DNA of 64,000 bases from Scleromatobacter sp039920745. GTDB lineage: Bacteria > Pseudomonadota > Gammaproteobacteria > Burkholderiales > Burkholderiaceae_C. This document shows positions 35,320 through 44,163 of this stretch, one piece after another. Position 1 is the first letter of the stretch, and every line of letters starts with the position of its first letter. The translations under genes were made by a program, and so were the position numbers. The notes under the pieces were generated by a model. The model was not told where the DNA came from. It ran no database searches and saw nothing but the letters and a program-made list of their open reading frames with translations. The stretch is from contig JBDSDD010000022.1 of NCBI GenBank assembly GCA_039920745.1, positions 49,461 through 113,460 on the forward strand, read 5' to 3'.

Positions 35320-36546
35320 ATGCTTCAACTCCGTCCCATTTTCTCGACCTTGCGTCGCCATCGCACGGCCGCGTTGCTGATCATCATCGAGATCGCACTC
35401 ACCTGCGCGATCGTCTGCAACGCCGTGTTCCTGATCGCCAACCGGATCGAGCGCCTGCGCTTTCGCACCGGCATGGCCGACTCCGAACTCGTTCATCTGG
35501 GCACGCGCAGCATCGGCAGGAACGAGAATGCCGCAGCCCGCACGCGCGAGGACTTGGCGGCGTTGCGCGGGTTGCCCGGGGTGCGCAGCGCGGCTGTCGT
35601 GTCGGTGATTCCCTTCGGCCACATGATGAGCATGTCGGGCATCAGCCTGGTGCCCGATCAGAAGGCACCGACGATCCAGGCGGCGCTGTATTCCGGCGAA
35701 GTCGGCTTGCCTGCCACGCTGGGGCTCAGGCTCGTCGCCGGTCGCGACTTCACGCCCGACGAGATCGCCGAGCAGGCCGACGTCGATAAATCCGATGACT
35801 ACAAATTCGCTGGCATCATCATTTCAGGCGCCATGGCGCAGCGTCTGTTTCCGGGTGGCGATGCCGTGGGCAAGCCGCTCTACATTTTTGGAAACACGCC
35901 GATCCGCATCGTCGGTGTCGTCGAGCGACTGATCAGCCCGAGCCCGCAGAGCGGCAACCAGGACGACCTGTACTCGGTGATCCTGCCCATTCGCAGCACA
36001 TTCGACCAAGGCGTCTACGTGCTCCGCGTCGACAGCGCGCAACGCGATCCCGTGCTGAAGTCGGCCGTCGCCGCGCTGGAACGCGTAGATCCGCACCGCG
36101 TCGCACGTGAGCATGGCACCTTCGAGGACCTGCGCAGCGAGTTCTACAGGAGCGACCTGACGATGGTCTGGCTGCTCGCGGGCGTGTGCGTCGCGCTGCT
36201 GGTTGTGACCGCGTTCGGCATCGTCGGCCTGGCCAGCTTCTGGGTCCAGCAACGCACGAAGATGATCGGCACACGGCGTGCGCTGGGCGCCACGCGCGGC
36301 CAGATCCTGCGCTACTTCCAGACCGAGAACCTGCTGCTGACCACCGCCGGCATCGCCCTTGGCATGCTGGGGGCGTTCGCGATCAACCAGTGGTTGATGA
36401 CGCAGTACGAACTGCCGCGCCTGCCGGCGCTGTACCTGCCCTTGGGCGCACTGGCATTGTGGGCTTTGGGACAGATCGCGGTACTGGCGCCCGCGCGACG
36501 CGCAGCCGCATTGCCCCCTGCGCACGCCATGCGCGGCCTGAGCTAG
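35320..36546 (+). CDS. ABC exporter permease, MacB/FtsX type (second)
   Basis: 408 residues. Same fold as the upstream permease: N-terminal helix (AALLIIIEIALTCAIVCNAVFLI), periplasmic domain, then three helices with MIGTRRALGATRGQILRYFQTENL. It starts 16 bases after the first permease. The two differ enough to suggest a specialised heterodimer rather than a recent duplication. The exported substrate cannot be deduced. Confidence 0.88.
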   Translation: MLQLRPIFSTLRRHRTAALLIIIEIALTCAIVCNAVFLIANRIERLRFRTGMADSELVHLGTRSIGRNENAAARTREDLAALRGLPGVRSAAVVSVIPFGHMMSMSGISLVPDQKAPTIQAALYSGEVGLPATLGLRLVAGRDFTPDEIAEQADVDKSDDYKFAGIIISGAMAQRLFPGGDAVGKPLYIFGNTPIRIVGVVERLISPSPQSGNQDDLYSVILPIRSTFDQGVYVLRVDSAQRDPVLKSAVAALERVDPHRVAREHGTFEDLRSEFYRSDLTMVWLLAGVCVALLVVTAFGIVGLASFWVQQRTKMIGTRRALGATRGQILRYFQTENLLLTTAGIALGMLGAFAINQWLMTQYELPRLPALYLPLGALALWALGQIAVLAPARRAAALPPAHAMRGLS

Positions 36547-36618
36547 AGAACCTGTGAATGACCGCTGCACGCCCGCTCGTCACGCCCAAACGCGCCCGTT
36601 CCGCGTTGCAAATGCTCG

Positions 36619-36636
36619 CCGGGGAAACCACCCCGG
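36619..36636 (+). terminator. Weak hairpin after exporter permeases
   Basis: CCGGGG-AAACCA-CCCCGG forms a perfect 6-bp stem about 70 bases after the second permease stop. There is no T-run, so it may only attenuate transcription into the downstream two-component genes. A CGGACAC half-site of the upstream palindrome recurs at 36656-36662. Confidence 0.3.
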
Positions 36637-36771
36637 ATGTGATTTGCGCCTTGAACGGACACGTTTGGACGCGCCGCTCGGACGCGCAGGGACCCGTCAC
36701 AGGTTCCGCCGTGCTCGACTTTGGAAGGATTCGGTCACAGCTTGCTGCCGCGAGCCCGGCACAATGGCGGG

Positions 36772-37185
36772 ATGACGTCCCGAATCCACCTTCTCGCGTT
36801 CGTCGCGTTTGCCACCCTCGGCAGCGCGGCGTTTGCGGCCGATCCGCCGGCCGCCTTGTCCAACAGCCCGGAGGCCGATGCGGCGCTTTACGGCGAGTCG
36901 GTGATGCTGCCCCGGCAGGCCGCCGCCTGCGCCGAGCGCATCGCCGACTACATGCCGCGCTTCCAGCACGCCTACGACGCCTGGCACCACCAGAACGAGA
37001 CGCGCATCGCCATCGGCAGCAAGGTGATCCACGACCAGGCCAAAGTCGGTGGCGTCGATGCCGACGCGGGCATGAACAAGCTGGCCGAGGCCGACTTCGA
37101 ACGCCTGCGCAAGACCACCCTCGAGAAGCTGGCCAACCACTGCCAGTTGATCCTCGAATCGATGGCGCCGCCCGCGACCAATTGA
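36772..37185 (+). CDS. Small secreted protein beside exporter two-component genes
   Basis: 137 residues from ATG 36772. The signal peptide (MTSRIHLLAFVAFATLGSAAFAAD) is followed by a mostly helical mature domain with two Cys (in AAACAERI and NHCQLILE) that could pair. Family not recognised. It lies 25 bases before the NtrC-type regulator, so a sensing or accessory role for the kinase or exporter is plausible but unproven. Confidence 0.6.
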   Translation: MTSRIHLLAFVAFATLGSAAFAADPPAALSNSPEADAALYGESVMLPRQAAACAERIADYMPRFQHAYDAWHHQNETRIAIGSKVIHDQAKVGGVDADAGMNKLAEADFERLRKTTLEKLANHCQLILESMAPPATN

Positions 37186-37210
37186 TCGCCGCCCTGCAGG
37201 CCCGGACGCC

Positions 37211-38560
37211 ATGCAGACTGTCCTGATCATCGACGACAACCCCGGCGTCGGCGAGGCGCTGGCGCTCGCGCTGTCGCTGCGCGATATCCGCCCGCTGGTC
37301 GCGCTGGGCCCCGCGCAGGGCTTGGCGCTGCTCGAGCGCGAATGCGTCGACCTCGTGATCCAGGACATGAACTTCAGCGCCGACACGACTTCGGGCGAAG
37401 AGGGCGTCGCGTTGTTCCGCGCGATCCGCGCCCGCCATGTCGACGTGCCCGTCGTGCTGTTGACGGCGTGGACGCGGCTGGAGAACGCCGTCGAGCTGGT
37501 CAAGGCCGGCGCGGCCGACTACCTCGCCAAGCCCTGGGACGACGCCAAGCTGCTGGCCACGGTGGAGAACCTGCTGGAGCTGGCGGAGGCCGGCGCCGAG
37601 GTGCGTCAGGTGCGCATGGAACGGCGCGTCCGCAAGGAGGCGCTGTCCGCACGCTTCGCGCTCGGCGATCTCGTGTTCGAGGCCGACGCCACGCTGCGCA
37701 CGCTGGAGTTGGCCTGCCAGGTCGCGCGCTCCGACGTGCCGGTGCTGGTCAGCGGCCCCAACGGCAGCGGCAAGGAGCGCATCGCCGCCATCGTGCACGC
37801 CAACTCGGCCGTCGCGCGCGGCCCGTTCGTCGCGGTGAACTGCGGCGCGCTGCCGGGCGACCTGGTCGAGGCCGAGCTGTTCGGTGCCGAGAGCGGGGCC
37901 TACACCGGCGCGACCAAGGCGCGCGAAGGGCGCTTCGATGCGGCCGACGGGGGCACCTTGTTCCTCGACGAGATCGGCAACCTGCCGCTCGGCGGACAGA
38001 TGAAGCTGCTGCGCGTGCTCGACACCGGCAGCTTCCAGCGCCTGGGCTCCAACCAGACGCGCCACGTGAAGGTGCGCGTGCTCAGCGCGACCAATGCCGA
38101 CCTGCAGGCGATGGTGCGCGACGGTACCTTCCGCGAAGACCTGTACTACCGCCTCAACGTGATCGAGGTGCGCCTGGCGCCGTTGGCCGAGCGCTGCGAC
38201 GACATCCTGCCGCTGGCCGAGCAATTCCTCGCGGGGCGCGCGCCGCTGTCCGAGCCCGCGCGTGATGCCTTGCGCGCGCATGCGTGGCCGGGCAACGTGC
38301 GTGAGTTGAAGAACGTCATCGAGCGCGCCGCGCTGCTCGCCGCTGGACAGGCAATCAGTGTCGAGCTGCTGGGCCTGCCGGCCGCCGCGCCGGCCGCGCA
38401 AGCCGCTTCGCGCAGCCTGGACGAGCCCAGCCGCGCCGCTGTCGAAGCCGCGCTGGGCGCGGCCCATGGCGTGGTCAGCCGCGCCGCGCAGGCGCTCGGC
38501 ATGTCGCGCCAGGCGTTGTACCGGCGCCTGGAGCGCTACGGACTGCCGCCGACCGCGTGA
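37211..38560 (+). CDS. NtrC-family sigma-54-dependent response regulator
   Basis: 449 residues. Receiver domain 1-120 with phospho-Asp52 and Lys108. The AAA+ sigma-54 activator domain spans ~150-385: Walker A GPNGSGKE (182-189, instead of the common GESGTGKE), GAYTGA (229-234, the sigma-54 contact loop with Tyr for Phe), Walker B GGTLFLDEIG (247-256) and WPGNVREL (359-366). A C-terminal Fis-type helix-turn-helix follows (RAAQALGMSRQALYRRLERYG). Its own gene lies downstream of the sigma-54 promoter at 30493, which it probably activates. Its TGA overlaps the kinase ATG (TGATG). Confidence 0.93.
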   Translation: MQTVLIIDDNPGVGEALALALSLRDIRPLVALGPAQGLALLERECVDLVIQDMNFSADTTSGEEGVALFRAIRARHVDVPVVLLTAWTRLENAVELVKAGAADYLAKPWDDAKLLATVENLLELAEAGAEVRQVRMERRVRKEALSARFALGDLVFEADATLRTLELACQVARSDVPVLVSGPNGSGKERIAAIVHANSAVARGPFVAVNCGALPGDLVEAELFGAESGAYTGATKAREGRFDAADGGTLFLDEIGNLPLGGQMKLLRVLDTGSFQRLGSNQTRHVKVRVLSATNADLQAMVRDGTFREDLYYRLNVIEVRLAPLAERCDDILPLAEQFLAGRAPLSEPARDALRAHAWPGNVRELKNVIERAALLAAGQAISVELLGLPAAAPAAQAASRSLDEPSRAAVEAALGAAHGVVSRAAQALGMSRQALYRRLERYGLPPTA

Positions 38561-39927
38561 TGCCGACCACCCTGCGCGCGCGCCTGGTGCTGCTGATGAC
38601 GCTGGCGGCGTCGTCCGGCGTCGTCGTGTACCTGGCGCTGACGCAGTGGCCGCTGCCGCAGGCGCTCGCCTGGTGGCGCGTCTCGCTGGGCCTGGGCCCG
38701 GCCTGGGCCCCACCCGCACCCGGCGGCGCCTGGGCGATCCTGTGGACGGCCGCCCTCGTGCTGCCGCTGTGCACGTGGGCAGCGCAGGTCGTGCTGGCCC
38801 CGCTGGCCCGTCTGCTGCGCGCGCTCGAAGGTGGCGTGATGAGCTACCGCGACGGCGACTTCAGCCTGTCGCTGACACCTGGCGGCCACGGCGAGCTGGG
38901 CGAGCTCGTGCGGCTGCACAACGAGCTGGGCCAGGCGCTGCGTGACCAGCGCCAGCACCTGGTGCAGCGCGAACTGCTGCTCGACACCGTCGTGCAGAAC
39001 ACACCCGTCGCGCTGGTGCTGACCGACACTGGCGGCCACGTCGCCTACGCCAACATCGCCGCGCGCCAGTTGCTTGGCCAAGGACGCAGCCTGCAGGGCC
39101 TGGCGTTCACCGCGCTGCTGGCCGACGCTCCGGCCGCGCTGCGCGATGCGCTCGCCAGCGGCGAGGACACGCTGTTCAGCGTCGAGCTCGACGGCAGCGA
39201 TGAGACCTTCCACGTCTCGCAGCGCGGCTTCCGCCTGCAGGGCCGGCCACACCGGCTGCACCTGCTGCGCCGCATGACGCGCGAGCTCTCGCGCCAGGAG
39301 GTGGCCAGCTGGAAGCGGCTGATCCGCGTCATCAGCCACGAGCTGAACAATTCACTCGCGCCGATCTCGTCACTCGCGCACAGCGCCGCCGAGCTCGTGC
39401 GGCGCGGCGAGGCCGCGCGCGCGGTCGACGTGCTGGGGTCGATCGGCGAGCGTGCGCGCCACTTGCACGGCTTTCTCGATGGCTACGCGCGCTTCGCCAA
39501 GCTGCCGGCGCCGCGTCCCGAGGCCGTCGCCTGGGCCCCGTTCCTCGCCGGACTGCAGGCGCATTGCCGCTTCGTGCTCGACGGCCCGGCACCCGAGGGC
39601 ACGGCGCGTTTCGATCCGGTGCAGATGGAGCAGGCGCTGATCAATCTGCTGAAGAACGCGCACGAATCGGGCAGCCCTCCCGAGGCGGTGACGCTGGCCT
39701 GTGCGGCCACGCGTGGCGAGCTGGTGCTGGTTGTCTCGGACCGCGGCCCCGGCATGAGCGAGGCCGTGCTCGAGCAGGCCCTGCTGCCGTTCTATTCGAC
39801 CAAGCGTGCGGGCACTGGCCTGGGGCTGGCGCTGGCGCGCGAGATCGTCGAGGCGCACGGCGGCCGGATCGCCCTGGTCAATCGGCACGGCGGCGGCTTG
39901 GGCGTGACGCTGTCGCTGACCCAATAG
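38560..39927 (+). CDS. NtrB/NtrY-type sensor histidine kinase
   Basis: 455 residues from ATG 38560. Two N-terminal membrane helices (residues ~9-27 and ~58-80) flank a very short periplasmic loop, followed by a HAMP-like linker and a PAS-like domain (~135-235, LLLDTVVQNTPVALVLTDTGG). The kinase core has phospho-acceptor His260 (VISHELNNSLAPISSLAH), N box INLLKNAHESG and G boxes DRGPGMS and GTGLGLAL. The short sensor loop suggests detection of an envelope or membrane signal. Cognate kinase of the upstream regulator. Confidence 0.92.
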   Translation: MPTTLRARLVLLMTLAASSGVVVYLALTQWPLPQALAWWRVSLGLGPAWAPPAPGGAWAILWTAALVLPLCTWAAQVVLAPLARLLRALEGGVMSYRDGDFSLSLTPGGHGELGELVRLHNELGQALRDQRQHLVQRELLLDTVVQNTPVALVLTDTGGHVAYANIAARQLLGQGRSLQGLAFTALLADAPAALRDALASGEDTLFSVELDGSDETFHVSQRGFRLQGRPHRLHLLRRMTRELSRQEVASWKRLIRVISHELNNSLAPISSLAHSAAELVRRGEAARAVDVLGSIGERARHLHGFLDGYARFAKLPAPRPEAVAWAPFLAGLQAHCRFVLDGPAPEGTARFDPVQMEQALINLLKNAHESGSPPEAVTLACAATRGELVLVVSDRGPGMSEAVLEQALLPFYSTKRAGTGLGLALAREIVEAHGGRIALVNRHGGGLGVTLSLTQ

Positions 39928-40018
39928 GCGGCCTTCGCGCCAGGGCAACCCGACAACGACGCAATGCGCCGCATTTGCCCTGACACCTGCCAGGACAAAG
40001 TCTTTACCATGGCGGCAC

Positions 40019-41428
40019 ATGCCTCTCGACCAAATCATGGCCGTTGTCGGCGTCGCCGTCCAAGGCACGCTCGCCTTGTTGTTGTTGGTGGTCTGGCGCG
40101 CCCTCAAGGCGCGCTGGACGCTGCTGCTATGCGCCGGATCCATCGCCGTGACGGCGCAGTACGTCTGCGTGGCCGCTGGCAACTTCGTGCCGGGCGCGAC
40201 GTGGACCGATCCGCCTGCCACGGCCAACGCCGTCTTCTCGCTGCTGGCCCATGGCCTGATCACCTGGGGCCTGATCTCCTACGTCGACGTGCCGCTCGCC
40301 TGGGGGCAGCGCCTGCGCCAGGCCACGCTGCTGGCTTTCGGCGTGGCGCTGATCGCGCTGGCGTGCGGCGTGCTCACGCGCGGCGAGACGGTCGGGCTGA
40401 TCGGCTCCTTCATGTGCGGATGGGCCGTGCTGTTCGGCTGGGCCATGCGGCGCGAGCCGCGCGCGGGGCATGGCATCGTGATGCTGGCGGTGCTGGTCTA
40501 TCCGCTGTCGATCCTGGCCGCGGTGGCCGGCTGGCTCAGCACGATGGGCGCGGGCATCGCGCTGATCGTTCCGCACGCGGTGCTGGGCATGACCATCCTC
40601 ACCACCGGCCTGGTGCGTGCGCAGGCCAGCAGCACGCGCGAGCTCGCGGCGCGCCAGGCGGTGCAGGCCGAGCTCGAACGGACCAACCAGGCGCTCGAAC
40701 TGCGCGTGGCGCTGCGCACCGCGCAACTGCGCGAGACCATCGAGGGCCTGGAGAGCTTCAACCGCAGCGTGTCGCACGACCTGCGCGGGCCGCTGGGCGG
40801 CATCACGGGCGTGTCGCGCATGGCACGCGAGGCGCTGGGCCGCGGCGACCTGCCGGCGGCCGACAGGCTGCTGGCCGCGATCTCGCGCCAGTCCGAGAGC
40901 TCCACCGATCTGGTCACCTCGCTGCTGCAACTGGCGGGCTCGGCCGAGGGCGCGGTCGAACGCCGGCCGGTGCACACCGCGGCGTTGGTGCGCGAGGTCA
41001 CCGACCTGTTGATGGGCGCCACCGCCAGCGTGCCGCAGGTCGTCGTGATCCAGGACGGGCTGCCTGACCTGCAGGCCGACCCCGCGCTGGTGCGCCAGGT
41101 GTTCGCCAACCTGCTCGGCAACGCGATCAAGTTCAGCAGCAGCGCGCAGCAGCCACGTGTCGAAGTGGGGGCCACGAGTTCGCCCGAGGGCGTCGTGTTC
41201 CATGTCCGCGACAACGGCGTCGGCTTCGCCGAGGCCCAGGTGCGCGAGCTGTTCTTGCCGTTCCGCCGGCTGCACGCCGAGCAGTTCGAAGGCCACGGGA
41301 TCGGGCTGACGATCGTCCGGCGCATCGTCGAACGGCATGGCGGCAAGCTGTGGGCCGAGGGCACGCCGGGGCAGGGGGCGACGTTCTACTTCACGCTGCA
41401 AGAGCAGGCGTCGACGATGGTCAGTTGA
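40019..41428 (+). CDS. Orphan sensor histidine kinase with multi-helix membrane sensor
   Basis: 469 residues. About seven hydrophobic helices in residues 1-200, a coiled-coil linker (AVQAELERTNQALELRVALRTAQLRE), HisKA with SVSHDLRGPLGGI, an N box (NLLGNAIKFSS) and G boxes (DNGVGF, GHGIGLTIV). No receiver and no adjacent regulator, so the partner is elsewhere. The phytochrome-like HDLRGPL motif suggests a cytoplasmic kinase core fused to an integral-membrane sensor. It converges on argH. Confidence 0.88.
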   Translation: MPLDQIMAVVGVAVQGTLALLLLVVWRALKARWTLLLCAGSIAVTAQYVCVAAGNFVPGATWTDPPATANAVFSLLAHGLITWGLISYVDVPLAWGQRLRQATLLAFGVALIALACGVLTRGETVGLIGSFMCGWAVLFGWAMRREPRAGHGIVMLAVLVYPLSILAAVAGWLSTMGAGIALIVPHAVLGMTILTTGLVRAQASSTRELAARQAVQAELERTNQALELRVALRTAQLRETIEGLESFNRSVSHDLRGPLGGITGVSRMAREALGRGDLPAADRLLAAISRQSESSTDLVTSLLQLAGSAEGAVERRPVHTAALVREVTDLLMGATASVPQVVVIQDGLPDLQADPALVRQVFANLLGNAIKFSSSAQQPRVEVGATSSPEGVVFHVRDNGVGFAEAQVRELFLPFRRLHAEQFEGHGIGLTIVRRIVERHGGKLWAEGTPGQGATFYFTLQEQASTMVS

Positions 41429-41441
41429 GATGCGACGCGGC

Positions 41442-41466
41442 GCTGCCAGACCCCTGGAGTGGCAGC
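41442..41466. terminator. Bidirectional hairpin between kinase and argH
   Basis: GCTGCCA and TGGCAGC form a perfect 7-bp stem around an 11-base loop, placed between two converging stop codons. No T-run is present on the plus strand, so termination strength is uncertain. Confidence 0.4.
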
Positions 41467-41479
41467 CCGCCGTGTGAAT

Positions 41480-42907
41480 TCAGGCGAGACGCGCCCGGTG
41501 GCGCGCAATCTGCCGCTTCGCCTCGACCGGGGCCGTGCCGCCGATCACCTGGCGTGCGTTGAGCGAGCCCTGGAGCGTGAGCACGTCGTAGACATCCTGC
41601 CCGATGCTGGCGTGGAAGCCCTGCAGCACATCCAGCGACAATTCCGACAAGTCCTTGCCCGAGTCGATGCCCACCTTGACCGCGTGCGCCACGACTTCGT
41701 GCGCATCACGGAAAGGCACGCCCTTGCGGACCAGGTAGTCGGCGAGATCGGTGGCCGTCGCGTAGCCGCGTTTGGCCGCCCGTTCCATCGCGTCGGGCTT
41801 GGCAGTGAGGCCGCCGTTGCGCGCGCCCGTCGCCGCATCCACCTCGCCACCGACCATCTCGGCCATGATGCGCAGCGTGTCCTTGACGGTGTCGACCGTG
41901 TCGAACAGCGGTTCCTTGTCTTCCTGGTTGTCCTTGTTGTAGGTGAGCGGCTGGCCCTTCATCAGCGTGATCAGCGCCATCAGGTGGCCCACCACGCGAC
42001 CGCTCTTGCCGCGTGCGAGTTCGGCGACGTCCGGGTTGCGCTTCTGCGGCATGATCGACGAGCCGGTGCAGTAGCGATCGGAGAGGTCGACGTAGCCGAA
42101 GTTCTGGTTCATCCAGAGCACGATCTCCTCGGCCATGCGCGACACATGGATCATCACGATGGACGCGAACGCCGAGAACTCGATCGCGAAGTCGCGGTCG
42201 CTCACGGCGTCCAGCGAGTTCTGGCACACGCCGTCGAAGCCAAGCGTCTTGGCGACGCGTTCGCGGTCCAGTGGGTAGCTGGTGCCGGCCAGCGCGGCGG
42301 CGCCCAGCGGCAGGCGGTTGACGCGCTTGCGCACGTCGGCCAGGCGCTCGGCGTCGCGCGCGAACATCTCCACGTAGGCCAGCATGTGGTGCGCGAAGCT
42401 GATCGGCTGCGCGACCTGCAGGTGGGTGTAGCCGGGCATCACGGTCTCGGTGTGCTTGTCGGCCACGGCCAGCAGCGCGTTCTGCATCTCGACCAGCAGC
42501 ACCGTGATCTCGTCGATCTCGCCGCGCAGCCACAGGCGCACGTCGGTTGCGACCTGGTCGTTGCGCGAGCGGCCGGTGTGCAGGCGCTTGCCGGCGTCGC
42601 CCACGAGCTGGGTGAGGCGCGCCTCGATGTTGAGGTGCACGTCCTCCAGCTCGAGCTTCCACTCGAACGCGCCGGACGCGATGTCCGCGCGGATCTGCGC
42701 CATGCCGCGCGCGATGTCGGCGTAGTCCTGGTCGCCGATCACCTTCTGCGCCGCCAGCATCTCGGCATGCGCCAGGCTGCCGGCGATGTCGGCCTGCCAC
42801 AGGCGCTTGTCGAAATCGACGCTGGCCGTGTAGCGCTTGACGAGCTCGCTCATCGGCTCCGAGAACAAGGCCGACCAGGCCTGGGATTTCTTGTCGAATT
42901 GATTCAT
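41480..42907 (-). CDS. argH: Argininosuccinate lyase
   Basis: 475 residues. Last step of arginine synthesis: argininosuccinate to arginine plus fumarate, in the cytoplasm. The fumarase/aspartase superfamily signature GSSIMPQKRNPD with its catalytic Ser, the conserved HTGRSRNDQVATD block and the MPGYTHLQVAQP block with catalytic His are all present. Length is normal. The start codon is 6 bases from a large inverted repeat (42913-42985), and no good Shine-Dalgarno sequence precedes it, which is unusual for a biosynthetic gene. Confidence 0.96.
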   Translation of the reverse strand: MNQFDKKSQAWSALFSEPMSELVKRYTASVDFDKRLWQADIAGSLAHAEMLAAQKVIGDQDYADIARGMAQIRADIASGAFEWKLELEDVHLNIEARLTQLVGDAGKRLHTGRSRNDQVATDVRLWLRGEIDEITVLLVEMQNALLAVADKHTETVMPGYTHLQVAQPISFAHHMLAYVEMFARDAERLADVRKRVNRLPLGAAALAGTSYPLDRERVAKTLGFDGVCQNSLDAVSDRDFAIEFSAFASIVMIHVSRMAEEIVLWMNQNFGYVDLSDRYCTGSSIMPQKRNPDVAELARGKSGRVVGHLMALITLMKGQPLTYNKDNQEDKEPLFDTVDTVKDTLRIMAEMVGGEVDAATGARNGGLTAKPDAMERAAKRGYATATDLADYLVRKGVPFRDAHEVVAHAVKVGIDSGKDLSELSLDVLQGFHASIGQDVYDVLTLQGSLNARQVIGGTAPVEAKRQIARHRARLA

Positions 42908-42912
42908 CGGGG

Positions 42913-42985
42913 GTCAGGTCTTGCCATTGGCGCGGGAAACGCTTGCCAGGGCCGCGGCGGCGATGCGCCATTGGCAAGACCTGAC
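42913..42985. repeat. Long inverted repeat in argH leader
   Basis: Arms 42913-42933 and 42965-42985 are 21-base inverted repeats with a single central mismatch (the arm begins GTCAGGTCTTGCCA), separated by 31 bases. The nearer arm ends six bases from the argH start codon, so an argH leader RNA would form a ~20-bp hairpin covering the ribosome-binding region. A TACAAT -10-like box on the minus strand (43004-43009) would place the start of transcription just upstream. Confidence 0.85.
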
Positions 42986-43107
42986 GCCCGCTGATCGACA
43001 GCGATTGTAGGCCGTCTACCGTCTGCAGCCTTCGCAAGACCGCACGTCCGCTTGCGCGGCACCGTGTCTTGTCCGATGGGCTCGCGCTCGCCCACAATGC
43101 GGGAACC

Positions 43108-44142
43108 ATGGACACCGTCACCGCCTCCACCACGCTGCTCGGCGAAGCGCCTGTCGCGAGCCTGCGCCGGGGCACCTTGCCGACGCTGTGCGAGCCGGGC
43201 ACGATCTTGCGGGCGTTGCTGGGTGTGCAGGTGATCGTCACCGCCGGCGCGGCGTTCGGCGCCGGTTCGCTGGCGGCGTGGCTGGGGCACGCGACGGTTG
43301 GCGCGGCCGTGGCGGTGCCGGCCACGCTGGCCTGGCTGGTGGCCTGCTGCGGCGCCACCAGGCTGCTGGCCCGGATGTCCGCCACGGGACGGCTCGCCAG
43401 CACCGCCTTCGTCGGCGGCTTGGCCGCGTGGCTGGCTTGCCTGCCGCTGCGCGTCATGGGCCTGGACGCGGGCGACTCCACCAACGTCGCGGCCATCGTC
43501 GGTGCCGGCGCGCTGCTGGGCGCGGTCATCTTTCACTGGCTCGAGCTGCGGATTCGCGCCACGCTGCCGGCTGCCACCGAGGCCGGCCTGATCGAGCTGC
43601 AGTCGCGCGTGCAGCCGCACTTCCTGTTCAACACGCTCAACACCGCCATCGCGCTGGTGCGGGTCGATCCCACGCGCGCCGAGGAGGTACTGGAAGACCT
43701 GTCCGAGCTGTTCCGCGCGGCGCTCGGTGCGCTGGAAGGCGACTCGACACTGGGCGAGGAGATCCGTCTCGCGCGCCTGTACCTGGCCATCGAAGGCATG
43801 CGTTTCGGCAAACGGCTGGAGGTCGAATGGGACGTCGAGGACGCCATCTCCCACGTGCGCGTGCCGTCCTTGCTGCTGCAGCCCCTGGTGGAGAACGCGG
43901 TGCGCCATGGCGTCGAGCCCAACGACGGCGGCGGTCGCGTGCAGATCCGCGCGCGGGCCCGCAACGGGCGCGCTTGGGTGCAGGTGGTCAACACTGTCGG
44001 TGGCGCCTCGCCCCCGGGGCATGGCATCGGCCTGGTGAGTTCGCGCGAGCGGCTGCGCCTGATGCATGATTTCCGGTCAGAATTCCAGGCCGGCCCGATC
44101 GACGGCGGACGCTTCCGCGTGCGCCTGGCCGTGCCGCTGTGA
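43108..44142 (+). CDS. LytS/AlgZ-type sensor histidine kinase
   Basis: 344 residues from ATG 43108. Four or so membrane helices in residues 30-145, then a HisKA_7TM/LytS-type kinase (His_kinase family) with phospho-acceptor His171 in RVQPHFLFNTLN, ATP-binding N box PLVENAVRHGVEP and GHGIGLVSSRERL. It lacks the classical HisKA dimerisation helix, as expected for this family. Pseudomonas AlgZ sits beside argH in the same way. Its partner regulator follows 21 bases downstream. Confidence 0.9.
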   Translation: MDTVTASTTLLGEAPVASLRRGTLPTLCEPGTILRALLGVQVIVTAGAAFGAGSLAAWLGHATVGAAVAVPATLAWLVACCGATRLLARMSATGRLASTAFVGGLAAWLACLPLRVMGLDAGDSTNVAAIVGAGALLGAVIFHWLELRIRATLPAATEAGLIELQSRVQPHFLFNTLNTAIALVRVDPTRAEEVLEDLSELFRAALGALEGDSTLGEEIRLARLYLAIEGMRFGKRLEVEWDVEDAISHVRVPSLLLQPLVENAVRHGVEPNDGGGRVQIRARARNGRAWVQVVNTVGGASPPGHGIGLVSSRERLRLMHDFRSEFQAGPIDGGRFRVRLAVPL

Positions 44143-44163
44143 CATGACAGGGAGCGCGCGGCC

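Noticed and set aside
36558..37226. Longer open frame covering the gap after the exporter permeases
   Set aside because: The first part has no family resemblance, and the signal-peptide protein in another frame from 36772 is far more protein-like.
36383..38719. A 778-codon open frame on the minus strand
   Set aside because: Antisense to the secreted protein and the NtrC-type regulator genes, which carry intact motifs.
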